Shown: positions 37,960 through 47,359, counted from the stretch's first letter. The stretch is 64,000 nt of DNA from Nitrospirillum pindoramense (GCF_007827955.1 NZ_VITR01000009.1:1-64000); one strand, 5' to 3'. Numbers and translations are program-made. The notes: a model not told the origin generated them from the letters alone.

Positions 37960-39357
37960 TCACGCCCAGGCCGCCATGGCACTGCCCAGGGGGCTGGCGG
38001 GCCGGTCCCAGGCCAGGGGCGCCCCGGCCACGGCCAGCGGCGGCCGTAGGCGGCGGGCGGGGCCCCAGGCGGTCTGCTCGACGACCGGGTTGAAATCGGC
38101 GTCAGTCTCCGGCGCCAGCGGCGGCCCGTCCAACCGGCCCGCCCCGCCTTCCATCAGCAGGCGGGCGGTGGCGGCCAGGGAGGCGCGGCCCACCATGCCG
38201 CGCCCGGTCTCGCGCCGGCGGGCCAAGCCGCGCAGCGCCATGGCCGCCATAATATAGCCGGTGGCATGGTCCAGGGCCTGCACCGGCAGGGGTGTGGGCC
38301 GGTCGCGGTCCAGCAGGCGCATGCCGGCCTCGGCGATGCCGCTGCTCATCTGCACCAGGCTGTCGAAGCCGCGCCGGCCGGCCCAGGGCCCGGTCCAGCC
38401 ATAGGCGTCCAGGCAGATGTCCACCAGGCCGGGATTGAGCGCGCGGCGGCTGTCTTCGTCCAGGCCCAGGCGGGCCAGGGCGTCGGGGCGGTAGCCGTGG
38501 ACCAGCACGTCCGCCCCGGCCAGCAGCCGGCGCAAGGTCGCCAGGTCGTCGGCCGCGCGCAGGTTCAGCCGGGCGCAGCGCTTGCCCAGGGTCATGTCCG
38601 GCACCAGGGCCGGCTCCTCCCAATCCGGCGGATCGATGCGCAGCACCTGGGCGCCGCAGCCGGCCAGGAAGCGGGTGGCGGTGGGGCCGGCCAGCACCCG
38701 CGTCAGGTCCAGCACCCGAATGCCGGCCAAGGGGCGGGCGGGATCGGGGCGCCAGGCTACACCGCCCTGCCCCACCTCATCCAGGCTGAGCAAAGGGGCG
38801 GTCGCCACGGCCCGGCCCTGGGGGTGCGCCGCCCAGGCGGCGGCGTCGCGCATGGCCGCGGCACAGCCGCCCGCCGCCACCACAGCGGTTTCCAGGTCGG
38901 TGGCCGGCCAGGCGGCGACGGCGCGGGCCACGGCCGCGCGCTCCGCCGGCACCGACAGCACCGACAGGGCGGCGGCGCGGTGGTGGGGGGCGTTGGTGTG
39001 CAGGCGGATCCAGCCGTCGGCGGCGCGGTAGTCGCCCGCCACCGCGTCCCAGACGGGCGGCAGTTCCCAGCCCAGGGGCCGCAGGGCATAGCCGAACCAG
39101 GCCGAGGCCAGGCGGCGGTCGGCCACGACGGCGTCGGCCCCCGTCAGCCCAGCCCCCGTTAGCCCAGCCAGGGCCAGCCCGGCGGCGGCCACCGAGGCCA
39201 CGGCCAAGTCGGTGACAGGGTAGACGGCCGGCAGGCCGCCGTCGCCGATGAAGGTGACACGGTCCAGGGCGGTCGGGTCGCCCCCCAGGGCGTCCCAAAT
39301 GCCGGCCAGGAAGCGCCTGTCGGGGGTGGGGTGGGCGGCGGTGTCGGGGGTGGTCAT
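37960..39357 (-). CDS. CoA transferase, family III (CaiB/BaiF)
   Basis: A 465-residue enzyme. The C-terminal half carries the family III signature IRVLDLTRVLAGPTATRFLAGCGAQ and DVLVHGYRPDALARLGL, followed by QMSSGIAEAG. The N-terminal half is a partly degenerate second copy of the fold (ASAWFGYALRPLGWELPP). Such enzymes move CoA between carboxylic acids. I start at 39357, GGAAGG lying upstream; the longer frame runs into the divergent gene's operator. It is divergent from the HTH-citrate synthase gene and probably co-regulated with it. Confidence 0.82.
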   Translation of the reverse strand: MTTPDTAAHPTPDRRFLAGIWDALGGDPTALDRVTFIGDGGLPAVYPVTDLAVASVAAAGLALAGLTGAGLTGADAVVADRRLASAWFGYALRPLGWELPPVWDAVAGDYRAADGWIRLHTNAPHHRAAALSVLSVPAERAAVARAVAAWPATDLETAVVAAGGCAAAMRDAAAWAAHPQGRAVATAPLLSLDEVGQGGVAWRPDPARPLAGIRVLDLTRVLAGPTATRFLAGCGAQVLRIDPPDWEEPALVPDMTLGKRCARLNLRAADDLATLRRLLAGADVLVHGYRPDALARLGLDEDSRRALNPGLVDICLDAYGWTGPWAGRRGFDSLVQMSSGIAEAGMRLLDRDRPTPLPVQALDHATGYIMAAMALRGLARRRETGRGMVGRASLAATARLLMEGGAGRLDGPPLAPETDADFNPVVEQTAWGPARRLRPPLAVAGAPLAWDRPASPLGSAMAAWA

Positions 39358-39416
39358 GGCTGGGACCTTCCATGAGGTTCGGAACGCCCCGACGATGAAC
39401 CGGTGACATTTATCGT

Positions 39417-39443
39417 CAACGTTGATTAACTCAATCAACGTTG
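39417..39443. promoter_or_regulatory. Double palindrome between CoA transferase and citrate synthase genes
   Basis: CAACGTTGATT at 39417-39427 is a perfect inverted copy of AATCAACGTTG at 39433-39443. Each half itself contains the palindrome TCAACGTTGA (39416-39425 and 39435-39444), placed 19 bases apart. This is a strong operator candidate for both genes. Confidence 0.7.
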
Positions 39444-39469
39444 ATGAGGATAATCAACCAAGGGACACC

Positions 39470-40693
39470 ATGGCCGACCCGCTGACCGCCGACCTGCTGA
39501 CTGCCGCCCAGGCCGCCACTCGGCTGGGCGTCTCCCGCCCCACCCTGTACGCCTATGTCAGCCGGGGGCTGCTGCGCGCCCAGCCGGCGGGCGATGGCCG
39601 GGGCAGCCGCTACCTGGCGGCGGAGGTCGATCGCCTGGCCCTGACCCGCATCCGGGGCCGCCGGCCCAAGGAGATCGCCAAGGCGACGCTGGACTGGGGC
39701 CTGCCGGTGCTGGAATCGGCCATCACCCTGATCCAGGACGGCCGGCTGTACTATGGCGGCCACGACGCCCTGGACCTGGCCGCCCGCGCCAGCGTGGAGG
39801 AGGTGGCGGGCCTGCTGTGGCAGGTCCCGGCCGGTGGCACGGCCCTGGCCGACGCGTTCAGCGGGCCGGCCCCCACCCCGGCGCCCGCCTTCGCCGCCGC
39901 CCGCGCCGCCTTCCACGGCCGCCGGGCGGAGGAGACGCTGCTGCCCCTGTTGGCCCTGGCCAGCGACGATGCCGACACCGCCATCTGGCAGCGGGCGCCC
40001 GGCCGGCTGGCCCAGGGGGCGGCGGCGCTGGTGCGGCTGTTGACTGCGTGCCTGCTGGGCACGGCGCCGGACGCCGCCCCCATCCACCGGCAATGCGCCA
40101 AGGCGTGGGGGCTGGACAAGGAGGGGGCCGAGCTGGTGCGCATGGCCCTGGTGCTGTGCGCCGACCATGAGCTGAACGCCTCCAACTTCACCGCGCGCTG
40201 CGTCGCCTCCACCGGCGCCAGCCTGCGGGCGGCGGTGCTGGGCGGGCTGGCGGCCCTGGGGGGACCGCGCCATGGCGGCCTGACCGCGCGGGTGGAGGCG
40301 CTGTGGGATGAGGTGGGGGCCGATGGCGACACCGCCGGCCGACTGCGCCAGCGCCTGGCGCGGGGGGAGGACATCCCCGGCTATGGCCACCCGCTGTACC
40401 CGGCGGGCGACCCGCGCGCCGCCGCCCTGCTGGCCCGCATCCTGCCCCAGCGCCCGGCTTGGGCCGTGGTGATGGAGCAGACACAGCGCCTGGTGGGCCA
40501 GCCGCCGGTGATCGACACCGCCCTGGTGGTGCTGCGCCGACACCTGCGCCTGCCGCCGGGCGCGGCCTTCGGCCTGTTCGCCCTGGGCCGCTCCGTCGGC
40601 TGGATCGCCCACGCCCTGGAACAGCGGGCGGACGCCCAGCTCATCCGTCCCCGCGCCCTTTACACCGGGCCGCGGCCAATGCCCAAGCCGTGA
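39470..40693 (+). CDS. Citrate-synthase-family protein with N-terminal helix-turn-helix
   Basis: A 407-residue protein. Residues 8-50 are a MerR/excisionase-like helix-turn-helix (LTAAQAATRLGVSRPTLYAY, then GSRYLAAEVDRLAL). Residues about 75-400 are citrate synthase-like, with the probable catalytic residues in ADHELNAS (His), GYGHPLY (His) and VIDTALVV (Asp). The enzyme may condense acetyl- or propionyl-CoA with an oxoacid, or may have become a ligand-binding regulator. AAGGGA precedes the ATG. It is divergent from a CoA transferase across a double palindrome, which the HTH could bind. Confidence 0.8.
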   Translation: MADPLTADLLTAAQAATRLGVSRPTLYAYVSRGLLRAQPAGDGRGSRYLAAEVDRLALTRIRGRRPKEIAKATLDWGLPVLESAITLIQDGRLYYGGHDALDLAARASVEEVAGLLWQVPAGGTALADAFSGPAPTPAPAFAAARAAFHGRRAEETLLPLLALASDDADTAIWQRAPGRLAQGAAALVRLLTACLLGTAPDAAPIHRQCAKAWGLDKEGAELVRMALVLCADHELNASNFTARCVASTGASLRAAVLGGLAALGGPRHGGLTARVEALWDEVGADGDTAGRLRQRLARGEDIPGYGHPLYPAGDPRAAALLARILPQRPAWAVVMEQTQRLVGQPPVIDTALVVLRRHLRLPPGAAFGLFALGRSVGWIAHALEQRADAQLIRPRALYTGPRPMPKP

Positions 40694-40804
40694 TACACAC
40701 GCCGAGGGCGGGTGCCTGGGCCAAAGCGATATGCCGGGCGCCGAGGCTGCGGCGGCGGACGATACACGGTATACGGGTGGTTCGCCATTTGGAGGCTGCC
40801 CCTC

Positions 40805-41386
40805 ATGCCCACCCTCCTGCCCGCCGAGCTGGCCTGGTACGTCACCGGCCGTTTCTACAAGGCCGCCGACGGCACGCTGGCCGACTATGGCTATTTCCTG
40901 CACCTGCCCTTCCCCGGCGTACCGCTGTTCGCCGCGCCCAGCGGGGCAATCAGCGAGACGGCCGCCCACTTCACCTTCGCGGCCCAGCCGTTCCGGGCGG
41001 GCGCGGCGACCAACGGCGCCCTGTCGCTGGGCCTGGACCCGGTGGGCGGCTTCGCCGTGTTCCTGCAGCGCCAGCCGGCCGCCACCTTCGACGACCCCGC
41101 CACCTTCGCCCAGGGGGAATGCATCGCCACCTTCCGCCGCACCAGCCTGGTGGTGGGCACCACGGTCAGCGCGGGCGATAGCCCGCTGCTGGCGACCAAC
41201 GTCTTCTCCGCCCGGCTGACCGGCAGCCAGCCCTTCGATTTCGCCGGCGGCCGCCATGACCTGGCCGAGCACATCGGCGCCGGCATCACCCAGTTCGGCA
41301 CCGCCGCCGCCACGCCGGTGACGCCGCCCCCCGCCGGCTACACCCTGGCCGTGCCCTTCACCGGCTCCGCCATCGCCCTGGGCTGA
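40805..41386 (+). CDS. Hypothetical protein, no recognised family
   Basis: A 193-residue protein without signal peptide or membrane segment, rich in beta-prone and aromatic stretches (WYVTGRFYKAADGTLADYGYF). GGAGG lies nine bases before the ATG at 40805, supporting expression; the frame extends to 40712 without a better start. I do not recognise a domain. It is a single-gene unit between the citrate synthase and LysR genes. Confidence 0.6.
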   Translation: MPTLLPAELAWYVTGRFYKAADGTLADYGYFLHLPFPGVPLFAAPSGAISETAAHFTFAAQPFRAGAATNGALSLGLDPVGGFAVFLQRQPAATFDDPATFAQGECIATFRRTSLVVGTTVSAGDSPLLATNVFSARLTGSQPFDFAGGRHDLAEHIGAGITQFGTAAATPVTPPPAGYTLAVPFTGSAIALG

Positions 41387-41549
41387 CGGCGCGGGCCCAC
41401 GGACGGCCAGCTATCGGCGGCACCGATATACCCCCATCGTTAAATACGGTACGGCCGGGCCGGCAAAAGGCTGGCCGAGCTATCGGTTCTGACGTACCAA
41501 AATGGGGCGAGGTATCACCTCGAACAATAAAACCGGGAGGATGGACGCC

Positions 41550-42452
41550 ATGCGCTTCCGCCGATTCGATCTCAACCTGCTGGTGGCGCTGGACGTGCTG
41601 CTGGAGGAGCGCAACGTCTCACGCGCCGCCCATCGCCTGCATCTCAGCCAATCGGCCATGAGCGGGGCGCTGGCCCGCCTGCGCGATTATTTCGATGATG
41701 AGATCATGGTGATGGTGGGGCGCACCATGGTGCCCACGCCGCTGGCGCTGGCCTTGGTGGAGCCGGTGCGCGACATCCTGATCCGGGTACAGACCACCAT
41801 CGAGGCCCGCCCCACCTTCGACCCCGCCACGGCCAATCGCGTGTTCCGCGTGGTGGCGTCGGACTATGTGACCGAGGTGGTGCTGGCCCGCGCCATCCGC
41901 CGCCTGCGGCGCGAGGCGCCGGGCCTGCGGCTGGAGATCAGCGTGGTCGGCGACGATGTCCACGACCGCCTGAACCGGGGCGACGTGGACCTGGTGATCA
42001 CCCCCGACGCCTATCTCACCAGCGACCAGCCCAAGGAAATCCTGTTCGAGGAGACGCACAGCTGCGTCGTCTGGCGCGACAACCCGGACGTGGGCGACAG
42101 CCTGACGTTCGAGCGCTATCTGGAGATGGCGCACGTGGTGGTGATCATCGGCGGCAAGCGCACCCCGGCCTTCGAGCAATGGTTCATGGAGCGCTATGGC
42201 TACGCCCGCACCATCGGCGCCGTGGCCCCCGACTTCTCCTCCGTCGCCTCCATCCTGGTGGAAACGGACATGATCAGCACCATGCACACCCGCCTGGCCC
42301 ACCTCTACGCCCAGCACCTGCCCCTGCGCATCCTGCCCCCGCCCATCGAGTTCCCGGTGCTGACCGAGATGATGCAGTGGCACTACCAGTTCGACCGCGA
42401 TCCCGGCCTGATTTGGCTGCGGGGGTATTTGCGGGAGTGCGCGGGGGCGTGA
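41550..42452 (+). CDS. LysR-family regulator, NodD-like subgroup
   Basis: A 300-residue regulator. The N terminus MRFRRFDLNLLVALDVLLEE followed by SRAAHRLHLSQSAMSGALARL is the winged helix-turn-helix of the NodD/SyrM-like branch. A ligand-binding domain of two Rossmann-like lobes follows from about residue 90. NodD-type proteins usually sense aromatic compounds. I chose 41550 since GGGAGG is nine bases upstream. The target is unknown: the nearest downstream gene is the atypical AT-rich ATPase gene, 300 bases away. Confidence 0.82.
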   Translation: MRFRRFDLNLLVALDVLLEERNVSRAAHRLHLSQSAMSGALARLRDYFDDEIMVMVGRTMVPTPLALALVEPVRDILIRVQTTIEARPTFDPATANRVFRVVASDYVTEVVLARAIRRLRREAPGLRLEISVVGDDVHDRLNRGDVDLVITPDAYLTSDQPKEILFEETHSCVVWRDNPDVGDSLTFERYLEMAHVVVIIGGKRTPAFEQWFMERYGYARTIGAVAPDFSSVASILVETDMISTMHTRLAHLYAQHLPLRILPPPIEFPVLTEMMQWHYQFDRDPGLIWLRGYLRECAGA

Positions 42453-42752
42453 AAGGCGTCAGGCCGGGCGCATTTAGTCACTGGCGTCATACTCAAAATA
42501 GCCAGGTTTTGGTAAAGTAAACTCGGCTCATTCCGCTCTGCTGGGGGGCCCCGAATGCCCCTTCAGCGAGATGACAAGATAACGCCACCTCGCTCGTTCG
42601 TGATTACGAACGCCGCATTGACCTCTCCAAGAGGCATGATCCAGATTGCCATGGCCTTATCAGAGAGCGGAGCACCCCATAGAGTTGTCAAAAAGACTCT
42701 TAACAGCTATATTCCAGTGATGACCTTACACATCTAGGAATAAAGATTCATC
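42453..42752. other. Transition from GC-rich core to AT-rich islet
   Basis: Base composition falls sharply along this stretch. It contains one possible small gene (listed separately); no repeat or integrase gene is visible at the boundary. Confidence 0.5.
42555..42737 (+). CDS. Possible 60-residue small protein preceding the P-loop ATPase
   Basis: A short open frame with GGGGGG six bases before its ATG, ending 15 bases before the ATPase gene. It has no recognisable domain, and its reality rests only on its position. Confidence 0.3.
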   Translation: MPLQRDDKITPPRSFVITNAALTSPRGMIQIAMALSESGAPHRVVKKTLNSYIPVMTLHI

Positions 42753-44318
42753 ATGCCCATAAACATAGGAATGTTGCAATTCGGCGAGGCCGATGCAAAG
42801 AACGAAATTTTTCAGCAAAATAGATATGGAAGCTCAGTTTTTATGAACTCATTTCAGATACCACCAAGGGTTAAATTAGATGATTTAATTTTAGGTGCCA
42901 GATTCTTCATATCTGGCCAAAAGGGTTGCGGCAAAACAGCATTACTGCTTTTTGTTAGGAATAAATTAACAGAAAATGGAGCGAATACGAATACCGTGCT
43001 CTTCAAAACCGGAATCAGCGAAGCAGAAAGAGCGAAGTTAGCCACTGGTGGAGATTTTGAGATTATACGAATTGGCAATGATATATCAGTTCAATATGAC
43101 TACACGACCAACTGGCTTTGGTTTATTTATAAAAATTTATTAAGATTACTGAACATAGATGACGTCATTTCCAATAAAGAAGTAGCGGATGATTTAAAGA
43201 GATTAATTGGGGTTTATAATGAGACTCGACCTACGTCATTTTCAGATCTATCTATTTCCAAGATTAAGGCCGCAGCAAAGGCCGGTATAAAGACAGGAAT
43301 ATTTACAGGACAAATAAATGCAGAGGTTCAAGCAATACATGACGAGAATGACGATCGGAAGCCGATTGAGATTATTGAGATAATAGAAAAATATCTGTGC
43401 GATGTTCAATTAAAAACAAGAAAAAGGTGTGCTTTGTTTTTCGATGAGCTAGAGCTTTTTTGGAATAGACCAGACCAGAGGGAGCGCGACCTTTTCTTAA
43501 TCAGAGATCTTCTTCAGTCTGTGGCTAGAGTTAATCGGGCTTTGGGGGCAAAAAGTGCTTCATTTGTAGTGTACGCCTCGGTACGTTCTGAAGTACTCGA
43601 GGAGGTAAATAGAGTTGGCCCCGAAATCGTTCGCGATATTAATGATTTCGGCGTGTCCGTAAGCTGGAACGTCAAGGGGACTTCCGAGAATCAACCTATC
43701 TTGAATATTGTTAGCGCAAAAATAAATAATTCTGAAATTGAAAATGACGAAATTCCATCGGACAACGTATGGGATGTCTATTTTAACGAAAAATTACACG
43801 GGAAAAATATAAAAGACTACTTACTAGACACATCAATGTTCAAGCCTAGAAATATTATAAATATGCTAAATCTTGCAAAGAAATATGACCCTGAGAACTC
43901 TTTTTTCACAAAAGAATCTTTCGAGGAAACGTCCATTGAATTCTCGCAAGCGGTATGGAGAGAAATTGAAGAGGAGCTGCTGGGAAGTTACGATTCGAGG
44001 AAGATATCAAATTTAAAGGCAATATTAACTGGATTCAGTCCGTCTTTTACAGTAATAGATCTGGAGGCGCGCGTTCAAAAATTAAAGAAAACAGATCCAA
44101 GTCTCGCCAACGGTTTTAATACTAGACCTGAAATAGTTGATATATGCCGCGCATTATATAGGGTTGGAGCAGCTGGAAATTTCTTCAACGTAAAAACAGA
44201 GTCAGGCTTATTAAGAAAAAGAGATCGATGGTCATTCAGAGATATGGGAGAGCCAACAATCGATGAAAAATTTATAATACATGCATCCCTAAGAAAGGTT
44301 TTCCAAATCCCAAACTGA
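42753..44318 (+). CDS. P-loop ATPase of an AT-rich islet, possible defence gene
   Basis: A 521-residue protein. It begins with FGEADAKNEIF, a start I associate with the Sll1717-type group of P-loop ATPases, then Walker A GQKGCGKT at residues 55-62 and Walker B CALFFDELELFW (Asp231-Glu232). An arginine-containing segment VYASVRSEVLEEV follows, then a helical C-terminal half (SMFKPRNIINMLNLAKK). It lacks signal or membrane segments. Its codons end mainly in A or T, unlike every neighbour, so the gene was almost certainly acquired. Related stand-alone ATPases occur in defence islands, but no nuclease or partner gene is visible here. The function is unknown. Confidence 0.7.
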   Translation: MPINIGMLQFGEADAKNEIFQQNRYGSSVFMNSFQIPPRVKLDDLILGARFFISGQKGCGKTALLLFVRNKLTENGANTNTVLFKTGISEAERAKLATGGDFEIIRIGNDISVQYDYTTNWLWFIYKNLLRLLNIDDVISNKEVADDLKRLIGVYNETRPTSFSDLSISKIKAAAKAGIKTGIFTGQINAEVQAIHDENDDRKPIEIIEIIEKYLCDVQLKTRKRCALFFDELELFWNRPDQRERDLFLIRDLLQSVARVNRALGAKSASFVVYASVRSEVLEEVNRVGPEIVRDINDFGVSVSWNVKGTSENQPILNIVSAKINNSEIENDEIPSDNVWDVYFNEKLHGKNIKDYLLDTSMFKPRNIINMLNLAKKYDPENSFFTKESFEETSIEFSQAVWREIEEELLGSYDSRKISNLKAILTGFSPSFTVIDLEARVQKLKKTDPSLANGFNTRPEIVDICRALYRVGAAGNFFNVKTESGLLRKRDRWSFRDMGEPTIDEKFIIHASLRKVFQIPN

Positions 44319-44684
44319 ACTGAATTTAGAGTAGATACTCCAAAGACGGGGTGAGAGATCCGCGCAATCTGGATCCTGAATAACCGAAGTACGTAAAAGG
44401 GGGCATCAGCGGGCGCCCTCCATCTTAAGGCATGGATCCAGAGCCCGCTGTGTCTGGTCAAACGCAAACTGGATCCGAAATACCCTGCTTTAAATCACTT
44501 CCCCCGATACACCCCTATCCAGCCTATCGATTTGATGAATGCATCATTGCGATCTACCTTTGCCCGTAGCGGCACAGCAGGCGCCCGGGAACCGGCGCCC
44601 CGGCCTTAGTCCCTTGGAAGAGCACGGCTTTTGTCGTGGGGGGCTGCGGGCTGGCCATAGAGGCCGCGCAGGGAGTGAACACAT
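44319..44684. other. Intergenic region downstream of the AT-rich islet, before the TonB receptor genes
   Basis: It contains an imperfect 20-base direct repeat (CGCAA-CTGGATCC-GAA type) at 44363-44382 and 44463-44482, exactly 100 bases apart, and the leader hairpin of the receptor gene. No gene is supported. Confidence 0.5.
44580..44599 (+). promoter_or_regulatory. Leader hairpin of TonB receptor 1
   Basis: GGCGCC, a bulged C and GG pair with CCGGCGCC over a GAA loop, 85 bases before the start codon. A very similar hairpin with the same bulged C and following CCCGG precedes receptor 2. Confidence 0.45.
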
Positions 44685-47021
44685 ATGCACCGGATCGTGC
44701 GTCCGGCGACGGCTGCCGTCGCCCTTTTGCTGACACCCGCCTTGGGGGCAGCCATCGCCTCCCCCGCCCTGGCGCAGAGCGCCACCCCCGCCTCCGTTCC
44801 CCCCGCCCCCGCCGCGTCCGCCGGCGCCAAGGGTGCTGCCCCGGCGGCGGAAACCAGCCAGCTTGAGGACATCGTCGTCACCGCCGAGCGGCGGGAGCAG
44901 AGCCTGCAGAACGCGCCCATCGCCGTGTCGGCCCTGGGCGGGGCGGCGCTGAAGGACGCGGGCGTGGCCGATGTGTCGGACCTGACGCGCAGCGTGCCCT
45001 CGGTGGTGATCGCCCCGGCGGCGGGCGGCGTGCCGCAGGTCTATGTGCGCGGCATCGGCACCTTCGCGTCCAACCAATATGCCGAGCAGTCGGTGGCGGT
45101 GAACCTTGACGGCATCTACATCTCCCGCCCCGCCGGCGCCAACGGCTTCTTCTATGACATCCAGCGGGTGGAGGTGCTGAAGGGCCCGCAGGGCACGCTG
45201 TACGGCCGCAACGCCTCGGGCGGGGCCGTCAACGTGCTGCCGGAGACGCCGAAGCTGGACGCGCTGTCGGCCGCCGCCACGCTGGACATCGGCAATTACA
45301 ACCTGCGCAAGGGCGACGCCTACGTCAACGTGCCGCTGAGCGACAAGGTGGCGCTGCGCGCCTCCGGCATGGTGATCGACCGCAAGGGCTATCTGACCGA
45401 CGGCTACAACGACGACCAGGGCCAGGCCGGGCGCCTGCAACTGCTGCTGGAGCCGACGGAGGATTGGCGGGTGCGCCTGTCCGGCGACTATTACCACCGG
45501 GGCGGCAAGGGCTCCGGCCAGGTGCAGTATCCCTACGCCGACGCCGACAACCCCTGGGTCGGCCCGTCCGATCCGCGCGAGGTCGCCGCCTATTACGCCG
45601 GGCTGCCGCCAGCCTCCGCCCACAGCCCGCTGATCGAGAACGCCAAGACCGACGGCTATATCGACGACCAGTTCTGGGGCACCCAGGCCGAGATCAGCCA
45701 CGATTTCAGCTTCGCCACCCTGACCGTCATCCCGGCCTATCGCGAGGTGCATGAGGATTACCTGTCCTACATCCCCTCCGCCTTCGCGGTGAAGAGCGAC
45801 AGCGCGCAGAAATCGGTGGAGGCGCGGCTGGCGTCCAGCGGCGGCGGGCCGCTGACCTGGCTGGCCGGCGTCTATTACTTCACCGAGGATGTGACGGCCA
45901 ACCAGGACTATGACCACTGGGTCATGGAAACGGTGATCAACAGCAAGCTGACGGATGAGACGACGGCGGCCTTCGGCCAGTTGACCTACGCGCTGACCGA
46001 CAGCCTGCGCCTGACCGCCGGCGGCCGCTTCACCCATGAGGAGAAGACGCAGGACAGCCAGTTCGGCACCGCCACGTTCAGCCCGGTGAAGCCCGCGCTG
46101 AGCGCCCGCGCCGACGACCGCATCTGGAACGCCGCCACCTGGAAGGTGGGCGTGGATTACGACGTGGCGCCGCAGTCGCTGCTCTATGCCAACATCGGCA
46201 CCGGCTTCAAGGCTGGCGGCTTCTTCGCCAGCATCGGCCCCGACACCTATAACCCGGAGCATCTGACGGCCTACAGCGTCGGCCTGAAGAACCGCTTCTG
46301 GGACAACCAGGTGCAATTGAACGTCGAAGCCTTCGACTATGAATACCGCGACCAGCAGATCAGCTATCTGTCGCCGACGCTGACCGGGTCGTCCAGCACC
46401 CCCTACGCCCCCATCTTCGTGACCCAGAATGTCGGCCGCTCCCGCATTCGCGGCTTCGAGGTGGAGGGGCGGTGGAAGGCGACGGCGCAGGACCTGCTGA
46501 CCGCCAACGTGCAGTATATCGACAGCCGCTACAGCAGCTTCAGCTACAATTACTTCTCCAACTTCGGCGCCCCGCCCTCGGTCGGGTGCCCCTACAGCGT
46601 GGCGACGGGGGCCAGCCCGGCGCCGGTGGTCCCCTCCGCCATCTACACGGTGAATTGCAGCGGCAAGCCCGGGACCAACGCCCCGCGCTGGACGGCCAAC
46701 CTGGGCTATGAGCATGAGTTCCGCTTCGCCGACGGTTCCGGCCTGACGGCGGCGGCGGATGTCTACCTCTCCGCCTCCTACTACACCGCCTATGACTACC
46801 TGGCGGAACAGGTGCAGGGCGGTTATCACATGACCAACCTGCGCCTGACCTACAACGCCGCCGATGATCGCTGGTCCGTCACCGGCTATGTCAACAACGT
46901 GGAAAACCAGGCGGTGGTCAACACCAGCTACCAGCCCAACCAGGCCTTCGGCAACGGCCTGAACTACGCCAACATCCGCCCGCCGCGCACCTATGGCGTG
47001 CGCGCCACCGTGCGTTATTGA
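44685..47021 (+). CDS. TonB-dependent outer-membrane receptor 1
   Basis: A 778-residue receptor. A signal peptide ends near ASPALAQ, a Pro/Ala-rich linker follows, then the TonB box-like DIVVTAERREQ. The plug domain has QVYVRGIGTFAS and VEVLKGPQGTLYGRNASGGAVN. The 22-strand barrel follows and ends with YGVRATVRY. It imports a scarce nutrient (siderophore, glycan or cofactor) with TonB energy; the substrate is not evident. It is closely related along its whole length to the next receptor, 387 bases downstream, so the pair arose by tandem duplication. Confidence 0.9.
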   Translation: MHRIVRPATAAVALLLTPALGAAIASPALAQSATPASVPPAPAASAGAKGAAPAAETSQLEDIVVTAERREQSLQNAPIAVSALGGAALKDAGVADVSDLTRSVPSVVIAPAAGGVPQVYVRGIGTFASNQYAEQSVAVNLDGIYISRPAGANGFFYDIQRVEVLKGPQGTLYGRNASGGAVNVLPETPKLDALSAAATLDIGNYNLRKGDAYVNVPLSDKVALRASGMVIDRKGYLTDGYNDDQGQAGRLQLLLEPTEDWRVRLSGDYYHRGGKGSGQVQYPYADADNPWVGPSDPREVAAYYAGLPPASAHSPLIENAKTDGYIDDQFWGTQAEISHDFSFATLTVIPAYREVHEDYLSYIPSAFAVKSDSAQKSVEARLASSGGGPLTWLAGVYYFTEDVTANQDYDHWVMETVINSKLTDETTAAFGQLTYALTDSLRLTAGGRFTHEEKTQDSQFGTATFSPVKPALSARADDRIWNAATWKVGVDYDVAPQSLLYANIGTGFKAGGFFASIGPDTYNPEHLTAYSVGLKNRFWDNQVQLNVEAFDYEYRDQQISYLSPTLTGSSSTPYAPIFVTQNVGRSRIRGFEVEGRWKATAQDLLTANVQYIDSRYSSFSYNYFSNFGAPPSVGCPYSVATGASPAPVVPSAIYTVNCSGKPGTNAPRWTANLGYEHEFRFADGSGLTAAADVYLSASYYTAYDYLAEQVQGGYHMTNLRLTYNAADDRWSVTGYVNNVENQAVVNTSYQPNQAFGNGLNYANIRPPRTYGVRATVRY

Positions 47022-47027
47022 TGTGTA

Positions 47028-47058
47028 CGGCTATCCTGACCTGGGGTCAGGATAGCCG
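47028..47058 (+). terminator. Perfect 14-bp hairpin after TonB receptor 1
   Basis: CGGCTATCCTGACC at 47028-47041 pairs with 47045-47058 over a three-base loop, directly after the stop codon. No T-run follows. Confidence 0.65.
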
Positions 47059-47059
47059 C

Positions 47060-47096
47060 CCTCAAGCGCCGGCGCCGCCATCCGGCGGCTTGGCTA
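47060..47096. repeat. Dispersed intergenic repeat, copy 1
   Basis: CCTCAAGCGCCGGCG, then GCCATCCGGC and CTTGGCTA. The same three blocks occur at 56602-56636, so this is probably a REP-like palindromic element. Confidence 0.6.
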
Positions 47097-47338
47097 CCGC
47101 GCCTCGCGGCGCCGTTACGGCCGCTTCCGCTGAACGGGCGGGCGGCCAGTAACCCTGACAATTATCACCAATAAAGATTGCAATACCGGCACCGTCCCCG
47201 CGCGCCACGCGGGGGCGGCGTCTTGCGTTGTGTGGTTTCACGGTATCACCAATCAATTCTAATCAAATCTGATTATTATTTCATTGCGCCGTCAGGTCAT
47301 TTTCTGTCTCCTGGCGCCTGTCTGCATAGGCACGGAAT

Positions 47339-47359
47339 GGCGCCCGCCCAAGCGGCGCC
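47339..47359 (+). promoter_or_regulatory. Leader hairpin of TonB receptor 2
   Basis: GGCGCC, a bulged C and G pair with CGGCGCC over a six-base loop, 49 bases before the start codon. It matches the hairpin in front of receptor 1. Confidence 0.45.

Noticed and set aside
44544-46829. Minus-strand frame opposite TonB receptor 1
   Set aside because: Shadow of the receptor gene, repetitive composition and no start context.
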